DNA of 64,000 bases, from positions 310,001 to 374,000 of the forward strand of contig JAGQDJ010000046.1 of the NCBI GenBank assembly GCA_022885665.1, given 5' to 3'. Made by a program: the position numbers and the translations under genes. This DNA comes from Triops longicaudatus (lineage: Eukaryota; Arthropoda; Branchiopoda; Notostraca; Triopsidae). This document shows positions 10,607-24,000 of this stretch, piece after piece. The notes beneath the pieces are model-generated. The model worked only from the letters and a program-made list of their open reading frames with translations, had not been told where the DNA came from and searched no databases. The stretch's first letter is position 1. Every line of letters starts with the position of its first letter.

Positions 10607-13600
10607 TTACACGGTTGTTTCATTTCTTCGCCCCGCACTGGGCTGCAAAGGTTGCAACTCCCGGTTGAAACCGTCACAGTCGTTGTAGTAGTCGTGGTCC
10701 GATTCTTCCTCGGACGAACGAGGCTGCGACGGAGCAGCAGAGCTTGGATTACTTTGGCCATTGATTGCAACAGTGGTGCCTGATGGACCGTTGGGCCCAG
10801 GACACCACAAACTAGGGTACAAAAATCTGGTATTGACCCCGTTGCTCACCCCATGCATGGGCGATATGGGAATGCCCAAATTAGCTCCTCCGCCTACGGG
10901 TAAAGGTGCGCTGTTACATGACGCGGTTGGCGACAGAGGCGTGGATGGCGTGGAAGGATGCCGGCCGTTCGTTGTGGAGTACGGGTTAAAAGGCACTCGG
11001 CCTTGCTGCATCATGAGGTGGTATTCAGGATTATCCATCCCAGGTCCCACGACAGGTATACAGTCAGGCATGGTTCTTCCTACTACGGCTTCTCCATTGC
11101 CATATTCTTCAGCCATTTTGGCATCGCCAATTAAATCCATATACCCTGCACTGGGCGGCGGAGGACCATGTCCATCATAGCTTGGTAAAGAGGGAGGAAA
11201 CGTGTGACTATTGTGAGTATGTGGCGAAGGTACCAAGTAATCGTCCTCATCGACCGGCAGTTCCATTTTCATGCCTTTTAACGTCCCCATTCTTCGCGAG
11301 TTGGTTTGTTGTGTACTTGCCACGCTACCAGCGATAGTACTTCGGAGCGTGCCGTTCTGACTTAGCAACGTACCGTCTAAGGGCTGTAAGGGATCACTAC
11401 AGTAGCGTAACGAATGGGCACTGCGCTTATAAGGCATATCCGAGGCCGCCAATGAAGGAGGAGGGGTCACTTTGTAGGAAGGCGTAGGAGGAGGTAAGGA
11501 CATGGACTGAGGCGGCAATGCTAAAGGCTGTGCAGTGTTGGTGGTAGGTAGGCTGCGAGATTTGGGCGTTAAGTATTCTTCTGCATCCATAATGACTTCA
11601 GGACCATCCATTGCGGACGACAGGTTGCGAATCAATTCTTTAGCGTCCTGCAAAAACGGAAAAATACGTCAGTATTCCATTACCAGGACACTGAAGGATA
11701 AAAGCAATTTGGTTTACTGAGTATCACTCAAAAGCATCAAAACTCTGACTCAACAAGTAAAAACCAGCAATAAATAAAAAAAAAAAACAGAAGCCAAATA
11801 ATAAAAAAAAAATATTGTTCTGACAAAATACACACAAAATAGGGAATAATTCTAAATACACATAGGCTACGAGACAGTCAGTGAGAACTGAAAAGAGCGG
11901 AACTACTTATCATTCTTTCTTTCAGTGCTTGAAACTTTATGTAATCTCGTAGCCAATTAGCTTTACGCATTCGCCATCCATACGACAACTTACTTGCTGG
12001 GTATATGAAGGTAATCTCATGAGTTTGTCTCCTGGTATAACCAGATAGCGACCAGGGTCCCGTGCCATTTTGCCGAACTCTTCTGCAAGCTCCTTAAATG
12101 ACGGTCTAGATTCCGCGTCAAGCATCCAACACTTAATGAGCATCATATAAACGTCTATAGTACAGATAGGCGGCTGGGGTAACCTTTCTCCCTTTTCCAA
12201 AAGATCAGGGACGTCTCTTGCGGGGACGTGTTCATACGGTCTACCACCATACGTCAAAAGTTCCCATACGGTAACACCAAAAGCCCACACGTCGGATTTA
12301 TGCGTGAAAACCCGGTGCTGAATACACTCCAATGCCAACCATTTGATCGGCATTTTCCCGCCTGCTGCCTTATATTCATCTTCGTTGATATCCAAGAGTT
12401 TAGCCAGTCCAAAGTCTGTGATTTTCACACATCCGGGGTTTTGAACTAATACATTCCTTGCTGCTAAGTCACGGTGCACCAAGCGTCGTTCTTCCAGGTA
12501 GGCCATACCTCGTGCGATCTGCGTGCACCAGTTGAGCAAAGGTTTGGAGCCTATCTTATCCTTATTATTCCGTACATAGTCAAGCAAACAACCCAACGGC
12601 ATGAGTTGCGTGACCAGCATCATTTGCGACGTCATGCAAACTGCCAACAACTGCAGCAAATTTGGGTGTTCTACCGAGGCCATGATATACGCTTCGTCTA
12701 GGATTTCACGATTGGTGCTAGAGCCTGGCGCTGTGCCTTCCCTCAACACTTTGATGGCTACGGGAATTTTCACGTTATCGAGCTCAGGCACCCAGACGCC
12801 TTTGTACACGGTGCCAAACGCACCGTAACCCAAAATTCCTCCACGGCGCAGCTCAGCTTCTTTGACGATCCGCAACTTGGCCAGATTAGGTTTCACATGC
12901 GAAGGACGCAGTGGCTCACTGTCTTCAAAACCAGACATGACCATGGTCATTTTTGCAGTGTTCTCCTGCGACTTCGCCCGAGCATGCCAATGGTAGCCGA
13001 AACATGCCAAGAAAACTCCCAGCAAGAAGATGCACCCCAGAACACCTCCTAGGATGGCAGGTATGTGGTCGTCATCCGCTTGCAGTGAGACCAAGAGTGC
13101 TGGTTCCTTGGCGCAATAAGGATCTCCGATATCATTGAATATTTTGTGAGGAGCTTCCGACGGGCAACCACCAGTGCAGTTAAAGCTTGTACCATTGGAA
13201 GGAGCTCCCTAAGGGAAATGATTCGATTAGCATACAGACTTTCCATCACCTTGTTAAGGCAACAAGCTCAACTTACGTTGTAAATTCGATAGTTTACACA
13301 AGTAATACAGTGCGTTAAGGAAGGTCCGGTACACCCACGGCATTCTGACGCACACCGCCGACATTCATGGGCCTTTTCGTCCGCGTAATGGTCTTGGGGA
13401 CACTCGTCTTCGCATTGTTCGCCACGTTTATACCGGACGCATTCGGAGCATACTGATACGTGGAAGCCATAACCCGTGCAGCTTTTGCAACGTGGATGAC
13501 ATTTACGGCAAATTGCTTTGCCCGCTAAGGACTTCAGGGGCCCCACTTCTTGCGGCCCGACCCACTCTGAATAATAGCCATCCGGGCAGGATTCATCCTT

Positions 13601-16600
13601 CTTTAAACAGCGTTCCTATGAAAGTAAAAAAGACGGCTCAGGTCAGTAAGATTTTACAGTTAATAAACGCGATTCCATCTGAGCCACTGATACAAACGGT
13701 GTTCCGAAAGATACAACTTACCACTTCTACATCTCCGTTGATGATAGCTTTTTCACATCCTTTGCAACCGCGAGGCCCCATGTTGTTTTCAGGCCCAAAG
13801 CATCCTCCCATACAATTTTCATGGCAAGATTCGCACACGCCTTGCTCGTTGTATTTGGATTGGGGACACACCGGTACGCAATACGGTCCATCTTGCACAT
13901 GCTTGCAGTGAGAGCACCTGCCGGGTCCCGGCCCTGTACACGTGTCCAAACATTCTTCGTGGCATCTTCGACAGATACCGTTGCCGCTATCGTAAATCCT
14001 GCCAAATTTGCAATCCAAAAATGGGTTTCATTAATGCACTGGCATCTTGCCCGGTGGCAACCAATTCCTTGCAGACTTTATTTCTTACCCCAAGCGTCCA
14101 TCGCAGGTAGAGACGCACGTGTCATCTAACCGATAATGCGCGCAAGATAAGCAATCCGAGGGTTGCACACCCCAGCAGCCTTCTGCCGAACATTCCGAGC
14201 TACACACCTGACCAGCCGCACCTGTAATGGATACCATACGTCAGTTGCAATGTAAATAACAAGCTTCCTGATGCAAGAGAAATAACTACTCTTCTATGTG
14301 AAAGGAATTGAATAACTTACGGCACTCTGCCTCGTCCTTGTTTTTATGTCTCAGGTTACTATGCGCCGGGGACTTGACTATGCGTGTGAAGTTGATGGAA
14401 TCGGCCAAGCACATATCCTTGTTTTCAAGTATAGCGACGTTACCAGAACGAACTTGCCGTAAAGAGCGCAAGCCGAGGGACGTCAACGACGTTTTCACGA
14501 TGTACAGTGATGAAAAGTACTCAGTGAGCGTTCTACCTCCGATGACCTCCAAATGCCTGTATTAAGGAAAATGTTACAAGTATTTACTACACCATACCCC
14601 AAGCTATAACAATTTAAAAGCTTACCGAAAGTAGGAGAGGTTTTTGAAATCCTGATGGCTGGCTTGAACGTTGATGAATCCGGTCACCTCTTTAACGTTC
14701 GAAAAGACTTCCAGTCGATCCGGATGCATTCGCGGGTAACGCGCACCAAACGTGAAGTTGGGATAGAAGTTTTGAAACCCAGCAAAGGATATGTCCAAAA
14801 TTGTAAGAGAGCCATCGATGACTGTACAGTCCTTAAATGAATCAATGTTCCCCGCATGGAGCACATCTACTCCCGGACAAGTTTTCGGACAAGGTCCGTC
14901 GCAGGGCACGCACTCACCGTCTCGAGGCTATAGGAAAGTTGTCTGTTAGTGACACTTCCAAGTCACGTCGCACATTTCATTATAAAAATAAAACAACTCC
15001 GGGATTGTCTATAGTTGTCATGTGGTAAAATATATACCAAAAACGGAAAGAAGCCACCGTTTTACAGTATTCGTATTTTCGACTGACTCACAATTTAAGT
15101 CTTTGTGCTTTATTTTTTTTTACTGCTTTCCACTTTTGGTATTTCCTTTCAGAACCATATTTTTTTTTTCAAAGTTAAGTTGTACTAGCTCATTGTTTTG
15201 CCGTTCTCTTTATTTTTGTTCATTATTTTTTTTGGTTTATTGCCTCATCTTTTGTAGAACTATTAACAGGCTAAATCTTACGGTGGAATTTTAAAAAATA
15301 AATGTATAGTGCATTCTTCCTCTTTCGCAGATTATCAATACGTTTCGCGATAAACAATTTGAGCCTCGCCGACATTTAAACAAAAGATTGGCGCGGAAAA
15401 TAGTTTTATGCCATTGCTGAACGAGCTAAACTGACGCTCACGCGCTAATACACAAAAAATGAATACCCAGCGTCACTGTATAACTTGTTATCTTATTTTC
15501 CGCAATTTGTTTTGCAGCATATTATAAAAGCTATCCAAAGAATGTAGATAATTCGAGGAGCTTAAATAATAACAAAGTCTCAGCTTCGTGAGAACAAATG
15601 GCTTACCATCTTCTTTGGCGGACATGTTCGTACACAAGCTCCGTTGTCTCTCAGCAAGTGCTCGGGACAGTTCTTGACGCAGGTGGCACCATAGGAATAT
15701 TTGCCTTCAGGATTCGTTTCCCACGAGTACGTTATAGGATTGTAGCGCTGCATTGCTGGGCATTCCTGCTTGCACACGCCATCATCGAAGAAGTTACGAC
15801 AGGCCTACGTATACAAGAAAAGATATCAATGACCTTGTAATTCTACCATTGCAAGTCGAACAAACTGTTGAAGTATTGCGCTTACCAAGCAGTCACTTTG
15901 TTTAGGACCGGTACAACCGCCAGCGCAGAACAAATGGCAACACTCGCGTGGATTGGGGCCAAAACACCTGCCTTGATGGCACTGTGGACTGCAATTTACT
16001 TTAGAGAATTTTTGGCAGTTGTGCGGCCCTTCTCCCCAGCATCCTGCTTCGCAAGACTCGTGACAAGCAGGACATTCCCGTTCCGGTTGCGTAAAATTAT
16101 AAACGTAAACGTATTTGGCTTCTGGGCCAGTAATGATTTCGTCCCATTTGATGGTTTTCACGTGACATAGATTATAATTGTTGAACAGTCCCACATTTCC
16201 CGCCAATATGTCTAAAATACCAAAGAAGAAAATTACCTCCTCTGACCCCAAAAATCCATCCTGTAAACCGAGAACTCCAAGACTTTCAAGACCTTACCTC
16301 TCAAGGCCGGCATTTCCAAATTGTGCATTTTGGACAGCGTCACCATCAAGGCAAACTCTTCATCGTAGACGGAGAGTTTGAAGAGCATCCGTCCTCGAAT
16401 AATCTGCAGGGACGGCAGAACAATGCGCGGTACATGAACATGAGAAATGAGCACATAGCCTGTGACTTCGCGAATGTGTTGTAAAAAGGACAAATCCAAA
16501 TTTTCGTCCTGAAGCCATGTGAGCTCAAGATTCCCATCGACGTAAGTACAGTTGGTATAACGGTCGCGTAAGTTCCGATAATGGTGGTCCCGATTGGAAG

Positions 16601-17125
16601 GCACTGACATGCGCCCGTTGGTCCCGATACAAACTACAAGGGTATTATGGTTAAACTCAAGTCTCTTGTAAACAGCTCATTTGGCACATTTGCAGCTATA
16701 CAGCCAACATGGTTTCCACTGACAGTTCTCATTTATCACCTTCGCCCAAGCAACAATGTAAATGAACTTCTCAAACAACCGATGTAACCCGAGTCATCAT
16801 TAAGAAGAAAATGGTAAAGACCCGCATACCACATGCAACACCCAATCATGCAAATTTACTCGTCAGACATCCGTCCCAGACCGGGGAAAAAGCCCCTCGC
16901 TTTTCTCTCCATACACTTACTTTTGCCCCTAAAGTGTTCATGATGCCTATCCTTGATGCTGACGGGAGATTCCTTATAATTATCGCGCTCACGTTCCCAT
17001 TCAGCCGCTTGCGCCCACGGCAGGACCAAATGGCAGACAACCGCAGCATACAACAAGACGACCCAAAGGACGTTTACGTCAGTTCGTCGCGTATGATTTA
17101 AGTGGCGGAGTAGACCGGGTGCCAT
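10607..17125 (-). CDS. EGFR: epidermal growth factor receptor, receptor tyrosine kinase
   Basis: Cell-surface receptor for EGF-type ligands. Eleven exons (17125-16921, 16633-16298, 16211-15886, 15804-15607, 14927-14626, 14556-14321, 14221-14089, 13998-13722, 13615-13277, 13208-11994, 11647-10607) give 1535 residues. A signal anchor (about 20-42) leads to CIGTNGRMSVPSN of the first receptor-L domain. Furin-like cysteine repeats, a second L domain and further cysteine-rich modules follow. The membrane helix is at about 833-855. The kinase domain keeps GYGAFGTV, AIK, HRDLAARN, DFGLA and KWLALE. The 346-residue tail has candidate docking tyrosines DAEEYLTP, EDDYLVP, EEYGN and MDNPEYH. The sequence is closest to arthropod EGFR. 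A distal alternative first exon lies at 28174-28279. Every exon junction is in phase, so the model is strong. Confidence 0.96.
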
Positions 17126-17971
17126 TATTTCCCAGCTTCACATTTCTTGCGATCCGGAGCTCTCTCAATAATCCCTGGTCTTTCGCAAGCGTACAGGGAT
17201 CCTCCACGACGCAACCTCAACACAATCTGGCTCTTGAGGAGCTCTAAGGACAAGACAGCGATGACCAGTTTGAAAGCATTTGCATATCTAAAGATATCCG
17301 TTCAACTCTCGGGCGAACTAATTAAAACCTCGACACTTCCCATTTTCAGCTTTAGAAACAGTGTTCAGTCGACAACTCCAGCCTCCAGATATTGTTCTTC
17401 TTTCATTTCGAATTTTCTTTCCTCTAACCTGTTAGCCAGATCTCCTAAAAGACCATCTTGGTACTCTTTCTTTATATTAAAAAAAGGGCCCGGGCATTCT
17501 TTTCCTGTCATGTTAGTGGACCGTAAAAAGTTCGACTCCGAGAAGGCAAACTGGTGGCTAGCTAGCTCGGAAAAAGCCGCAGGTTAACACCACATCACAT
17601 CTCACCTGTGCTACAAACCTGGAGGCATTCATTTTGGGTTCCCGGTGCCGTTGCCAGGGAATGCATAAGGCGGGCAAAAATCTAACAACGACGGTTTTTC
17701 GGGGTGGATAAGATAGATGAAGAAGGTCGGCGAGTCATGGGCTTTTTTCTGGTTCTCCAAGACTCTCAACTTCTACCTTCCAGGTTCTTTTCTCCGAGAA
17801 GGTATATTTATTAAGGGACACAACAAAAACAGTGTATGCTTATTACATCTCGCCCCTGGCACCCGATTTTCTTCAACTCAAGGCTCCTTCGCCCCTTAAC
17901 TCAACGATGCCAGTTTGGTATGCGTGTTGCTCATGGCTCATGACGAGCATTAAGACGATGGTAATAATAAC

Positions 17972-18005
<34 letters not shown>

Positions 18006-21000
18006 CTGTGGTAGCGAACATACAAAAAAATGTTTAGTCACCTAATCTTCACATGAGAAACAGAATGCTCTGATCAAGTGTCAGTTGTAAGGCCCAAACG
18101 TCAGTCTAATTGCTAGGGACTTTTCGATTCTAGACGCTTAATCAGAAACAACCATCTTAGGGCAATCCTAGCCTTTTTCCAGTTCTATCTTTTGTCGCGA
18201 CTCTTTTCTTTTTCCGGTCTACTTTACGATTTTAAGCAGTCGAGATTCTTCCTAAAATTTCAGGCTGTCATTAGGCTACCTTTAAAATCTTTCATGCAAA
18301 CATTAGCACTAAGAGGGAAAAGCCCCTGGATAGGCTGAAATATTTTAAGATAGATGCATTTACCCCTATCAAACAAAAAACATGTTGTCTTGCGATCGAG
18401 AAATCGACAAGCGCCAATTCCGCGTTACCTGCTAGCGCGTGGTAAACCCTTGGAAACTCCTATCAACACAATACTTTCAAGTACAGACCGTAGACATCTA
18501 TTTAGACAAGCGATACTGTACTTGTTGCTTAACAACAACGTATTACTCTGAGTTTCTTGCAAAACAGACATTATCATGAAAGGTCTATAGTATTTGATTA
18601 AATGCGACGAAATTCCAGAAAGTCCGTATTTTCATAAGTATCTTGCCTAACACGAGTTAATATGTGTTCGAGACTTGAATGGGTTTGTACTATTCTAAAA
18701 CCAAGTCATACATTAGGTTACAATGCATTGAAACGCACAACCCACTAACCTCAACTTTTATGTCACGAGAAGTACTGCAGAACGTCAACCCATGAAAGAG
18801 GTAAAACCTACTACACGGTATCGTGGATTCGAATGGCTAGCTCTAATACGACGATTTCCTACCATCCAATGTGTACGATTTCACCCAAATACGTCAGTTC
18901 CTCATTGATATGGCAAGACATCTACGGTTTCTAACCTTAAAGACGCTTACGTCACTTCTCAAACGCATTAGGTTTGCCTTGTCTTTGAACAGCTTCGTGT
19001 AAGCGCCGTACTTACTACTGAGTAATCCTTAAAGTATTTGTACCTTGAAAGTACATAATTGGCATTACCAAAGACCAGATCGTGCTCTGATAACGTATTG
19101 CCCCTCAGGGTCAGTTAAGAAGTTAATACGCCTTCCTAGACTAAAGAAGAATTTTCCTTTTATGTCTTAGTTATCACACGCAAATTTATTTAAGAAATAG
19201 ATGTTTCTTGCGCCATACGACACACAATGGTAAAAGGCCACGGCTCAGTGCTAAATGAACTGGATATTAAAAGCACGGGAATGGTCCTAATAAGCCACTC
19301 GTCTAACTCCTGACGCAGCTGATAGGATCTCGATGGAACCTAATATTCAAAGATAGTACATCCTTCGAAATGGCTAAAACTCGGGATTCTGGAATGTCAA
19401 GATTGCGGCAACATGGGAAGTGTCGATGTCGAAAGAAGCCAAGGATCGCGGGGACTGCACACCAAACTACCTTACCTCTCCAGTTTCCTAGAAACTTCCT
19501 TTCACTCTGCAGGCTCAACGAGTAAATATAGCAATGTTGGAAATGGGAAGCTTCAAATCTTTATGCTACGACGGTTGGTGTTATCCTTTAGCAATTAATC
19601 CAATTATCCACACATCAAGTTTCCTCCATCACGTAAAGATGGACTTTAGAGACAGTTCTGTTTCACTAATGTACTCCTTTTCCAAGGCTCCAAATGCACG
19701 CACCACTAGCTACCACGTAATCCTCGGAATGAACTCCCAATTCAATTCGCACTCCTTTTGTCTTACAGCAAAATTCGTCCCGAAAAGTGGCAATCCAAAC
19801 AGTGCAGACAGTCCTCGAATTTTCCCGTGCACAATGGACAGCGTTACCAACAACTCCCAAAGACAACCACCACAAGAGCCAGCAGCCAGGTGAGTTAGTC
19901 GGGGTTAGCCCTGGCAGGAGCAACAAAGCAACCTTAGCACGGCACAGCAAGTCGCCAGTATGGCGGCCGTCCGTTTCGTGCTTCTTGCTTCGCTTCGTCT
20001 CACCTGGAGGGCCTTCTCCATCCACATATCTTCGCCTTTCCTATACCTCTTCAGGTAGAGACTGACAACAAACTCTTCAAGGCTTGCTTTTCCTTTCCTA
20101 TTCATCACATTCTCATACTTTTTCTCCTCCGTTTCCCCTTGCTTTGTGGCTTTATCCTGGCTTCACGAAACGCACCAGCCAACAAGTCCATCAACAAATA
20201 AGAATAATAAGATAAGAAGAAGCCAACCCTGGCCAAAGAAAGGTCATTTCTCCATCTCTTGGCTGCTTTTCGTCTTCCTAAACTTTCCAGTTTCCTGCCA
20301 TGGCTCTATCTTACACACCTACGCGGACCTAGAAAGCTTCGAGAGTATTTGCATACGTCGCTTTTACACTGCGTTTCCTTAACCAGATTCCACCTGTGCC
20401 CCCTGATCCGCGTTACATTACATGCGTCTCCTATACGACTTTATGAGAACGTTGTCCCGCCTTCCAAAGACAAAGACAAATGCCAATTACCCCCACTACG
20501 TCGGGCTACAAAAATAGACGTGAGAGCAATTAATTCGGATACTGGAGCTTTTAGGGTCCATATCCTTCCTCCGGCTAATTCGCACTTGGTTCGACCTTGC
20601 GATTCCATATGGTCAGGGTGCTTTTCAACCCTATAACTATAAACTTACAACCCCCAACAAAAGCCCGAAAACCGAGAGCACCCAGAGGATCTTCTGTTGA
20701 GTGGGACGCTACAACAAAAGCATGCCGCCTTTTTGCTTTTCAAGAAGGGGAGGTACACAGGGGGTTAAAGTGGGGTGGGTGGCCACAAAAGGTATACAGG
20801 GAACAACAACAACTCGCCCTCATTAAAACCAACCCCTCCGCAAAAGAAAAGAAAGGATGGGAATTATACACCGATATCTACCTGGCAGGGGGGAGGGGGA
20901 GGAGTATGGATAGCCTCCCACCTCACCTGCCCTACAGGCACTTCATACCAAATGGATATGGAGAAACCAGGGGCAAACAGGTCCCTTGGCCGAGGTGGGT

Positions 21001-24000
21001 TGCTTGTAGGCTGTCCCGCATCCCAGGCTACGCTTGGCATGCACAGGTAACTGATGCCACGACCAATGGGAATAGTACAAGTCTAGTATAGCAGCCGACA
21101 ACGTATCCAGCATGCAAGCAAGCGAGCAAAGCCCGCCTTAAGCTAAACAAAACCCCAAGTATGCATGCACTTAGATGAAACCATACAAGAGAACAACAAT
21201 AGGAAAACCATGTTGACATTTCGGAAGAGTTGGAATTCTTTCGATGCAGTTTTTCCTATCTCCTTTTATGTAGTTTTCCAGGCTGTTGGAGACGCGTTGA
21301 CTTACCTAGAAATAGACAAAGAGAAAAACAGGTCTTAATTAGCGATACTGGTTTTCGAGTCGCATCGTGAAATCAAATCAACTTCGACAGAGCGAAAATA
21401 AAAATGCACCCCAAAGAAGGAAGAAAAAAATGTGGGAAGCTAACTGTTCTTTAATTTCTTTTAGCAACTACGCTGCGGTAAAATTCAAACGCTCGCTTTT
21501 GCCCATGGCTGCTGCAAGAAAAAAAAAGACTATTTGATACTTGAGCGATGACGAAGTATAGAACGATCTTGAGTTTGGGAAACAGGAGAAAATGTATGGT
21601 AACTGGCAAGTTACAGGCATCGGTAAGGGTCGAAATGTTAACGAGAAAAGCTGGAGGGGGTTGGAGCGTCAAATTGATGGAAGACTTGGGAAATTGAGGA
21701 TTGCACCCCCGAATCCCGTTTGAAATCGCCGTTTCTTGGGGTTCGCTGTGTAAAAGAGGCAAACGAGGCAAGGGCTTCCCGCAGACCGAGGAATGTGCCA
21801 GAAGAGTGGGTTCTAACGAGAACAGGCCAGGTCTTTTTTGCCTGTCGTTTTGGTTTCCAACACGATTTCCAACCATCAGTACCTAACGCCCAAAAAACCT
21901 CTCCGAAAAGACAAAATCTTTTTAAAAGGAGGGGGTGCCTTATAACCCCCCTTCTTTTGTCAAGAGAAGTGATGGGAGGTTACGTGGTATACAAATCTTC
22001 TTGACACTTCTGTTTTTCCAATCTCGGCTCCCTTTACTTGAGACAATTACAAAGAGAAAACTTCCCTTGAAGAAAACTAAACTGAAACTACGGTCTTCCT
22101 GGGTTTTCTTCGAATTCGCATACAGACAAGGCTACTTTTGCATACTAGCGACAGGTGTTTCGTGAAGGGCAGTCATACTCATGTATACAGCGTCGTAAAA
22201 GACAACAGCTTACTTTCGAAAGCGGGAAGAGAGGGAGACAGAAAGAGAATGCTTATCATGCAGCATAACCGTCGTCCAGCAAGAGGCTGTTGGTTAAGAT
22301 ATAGACGCAACGCTTAAGGCAAGCGTGAGTTTGGGACGTGAAAAGCAAATTAAGTAAAGGACAGCAGGAAATTGAAAGAAAGGATAAACAAGCAAGTGAG
22401 GCGACGTTCTCTGCCCCGGTTTGGGAAAAGCACCTTCATTATTATGCACATTTAAGGACTCATTACCATAACGGCTGAATAGTCAGCATTGCTCCTAAAC
22501 AAAAGCATTGCACTACTTCAGCCAGTTCTCATTTCAAAAAGGAAAAAGGCAGGTGATTCGCACACTTGACGCCATCTGGTGAACAAGGTATCCACCAAAC
22601 ATTAGCAGGGACCCCGCTATTCATGAACACACCACATGAAAAGTCGTTCCTGACCAACTTCGTACGTGTGATGCGAATTACCAACGAGTCAAGTTATAAT
22701 TCCGTAAAAATAAGTATCGTTACCCCGGCAAAGTCTAGGTAACGTTTGTTCCCATCACTCCGAAAGCCTTTATTGTTTGGAAGTGTGAAAAAGGCGAGAA
22801 CGTACGACAGACCCGAACATGACGAATGTCAGTTTTTACACGATCGGAGAATTGCACGGTTGGTCTCTGAAACTCAGCGGCCTAAAAAGCACACTGAGCT
22901 GACGAAAAACATCGAAACAGGAAAGTTTTCCCGCAAAATAGGATAAACACTTAACTGAGGATTAAATATTTTACATTCTCATTGGCAACGGTGCTATCTG
23001 AAAGAGCTATCTATAAGTTGGGCGCGTCCGAGGATTCTTCGGTAGAACTGCTACATTTTATCTATTACTTTTTTAAGAGTTTTAAGCTAGTACACATTTT
23101 TATTCATATATACTCAGACTTCGTAAATACTGAATGAACTGAGATATTTTCAATTATATAGTGGGCCTAGGCTTTCCTGTATTGTAGCAAGTACATTCCT
23201 GTATTGTAGCATACATTGATCTTATATAACACGAAGAAACATGCGGACCAAAAATGGCGGCGTTTGTGTAAGACGTTGAACACAGTTCGTGTTTTCACAA
23301 ATCTTACCCGTATTGAAAAAAAAAAACTTTCCACTCAATCTGTTGACATAGTTAACAAGAGTTAACAGAACTCAGACTTTGTCAACCAGTCGGGACCGGG
23401 GGTTGGAGATATGCCTTATAGTTAAACAAAACTCGAATGCACGTGTTTAATGTATAAAAATACTTTAGAAAATTCTAACATATAAGAATAAATGAACATA
23501 AATTTAACGTTATACTACAGTTTATACGCCTGGAAATCACTATAGTTCATCTTAGGCCATAATTTATTTGAGACGGTTGATTTAAGCGGGAGTTTTCATC
23601 ATCTGATTTCTATTGTATTTTGGTCAACTGTTAAACATTTACGTACGCTTAAAATATTTAAAGCCTTTCACATTTATGAAGGTATTAGTATTTTTAATGT
23701 AGCCTATTCACCATGCATCGCTTTTGTCCATGGTTTTACTCAATCTGGAATACCCTGTATTGTAGTACCATCTACCGTGCAGCTGGTAATTCAAAAGGCA
23801 CCAAGATTTCGCACTAAATAAATCGATGAGTTAGAATATCACGTACACCTGGGTCTTCAAATCCATTTTTTGAATGTTTGACTTGAAATGGAGAAAACTT
23901 GACACAGTCGAAATGAGCCAGACCTTAATAACTTCGATAAGACGTATTAAGATACCGTTTCTCCTAACCTATCCTACTAAAGCTAAAAAAAAGAAAAAAA

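Noticed and set aside
10264..10783. Plus-strand open frames opposite the EGFR 3' end.
   Set aside because: They are antisense to the EGFR coding exon and its 3' region and show no motifs of their own.
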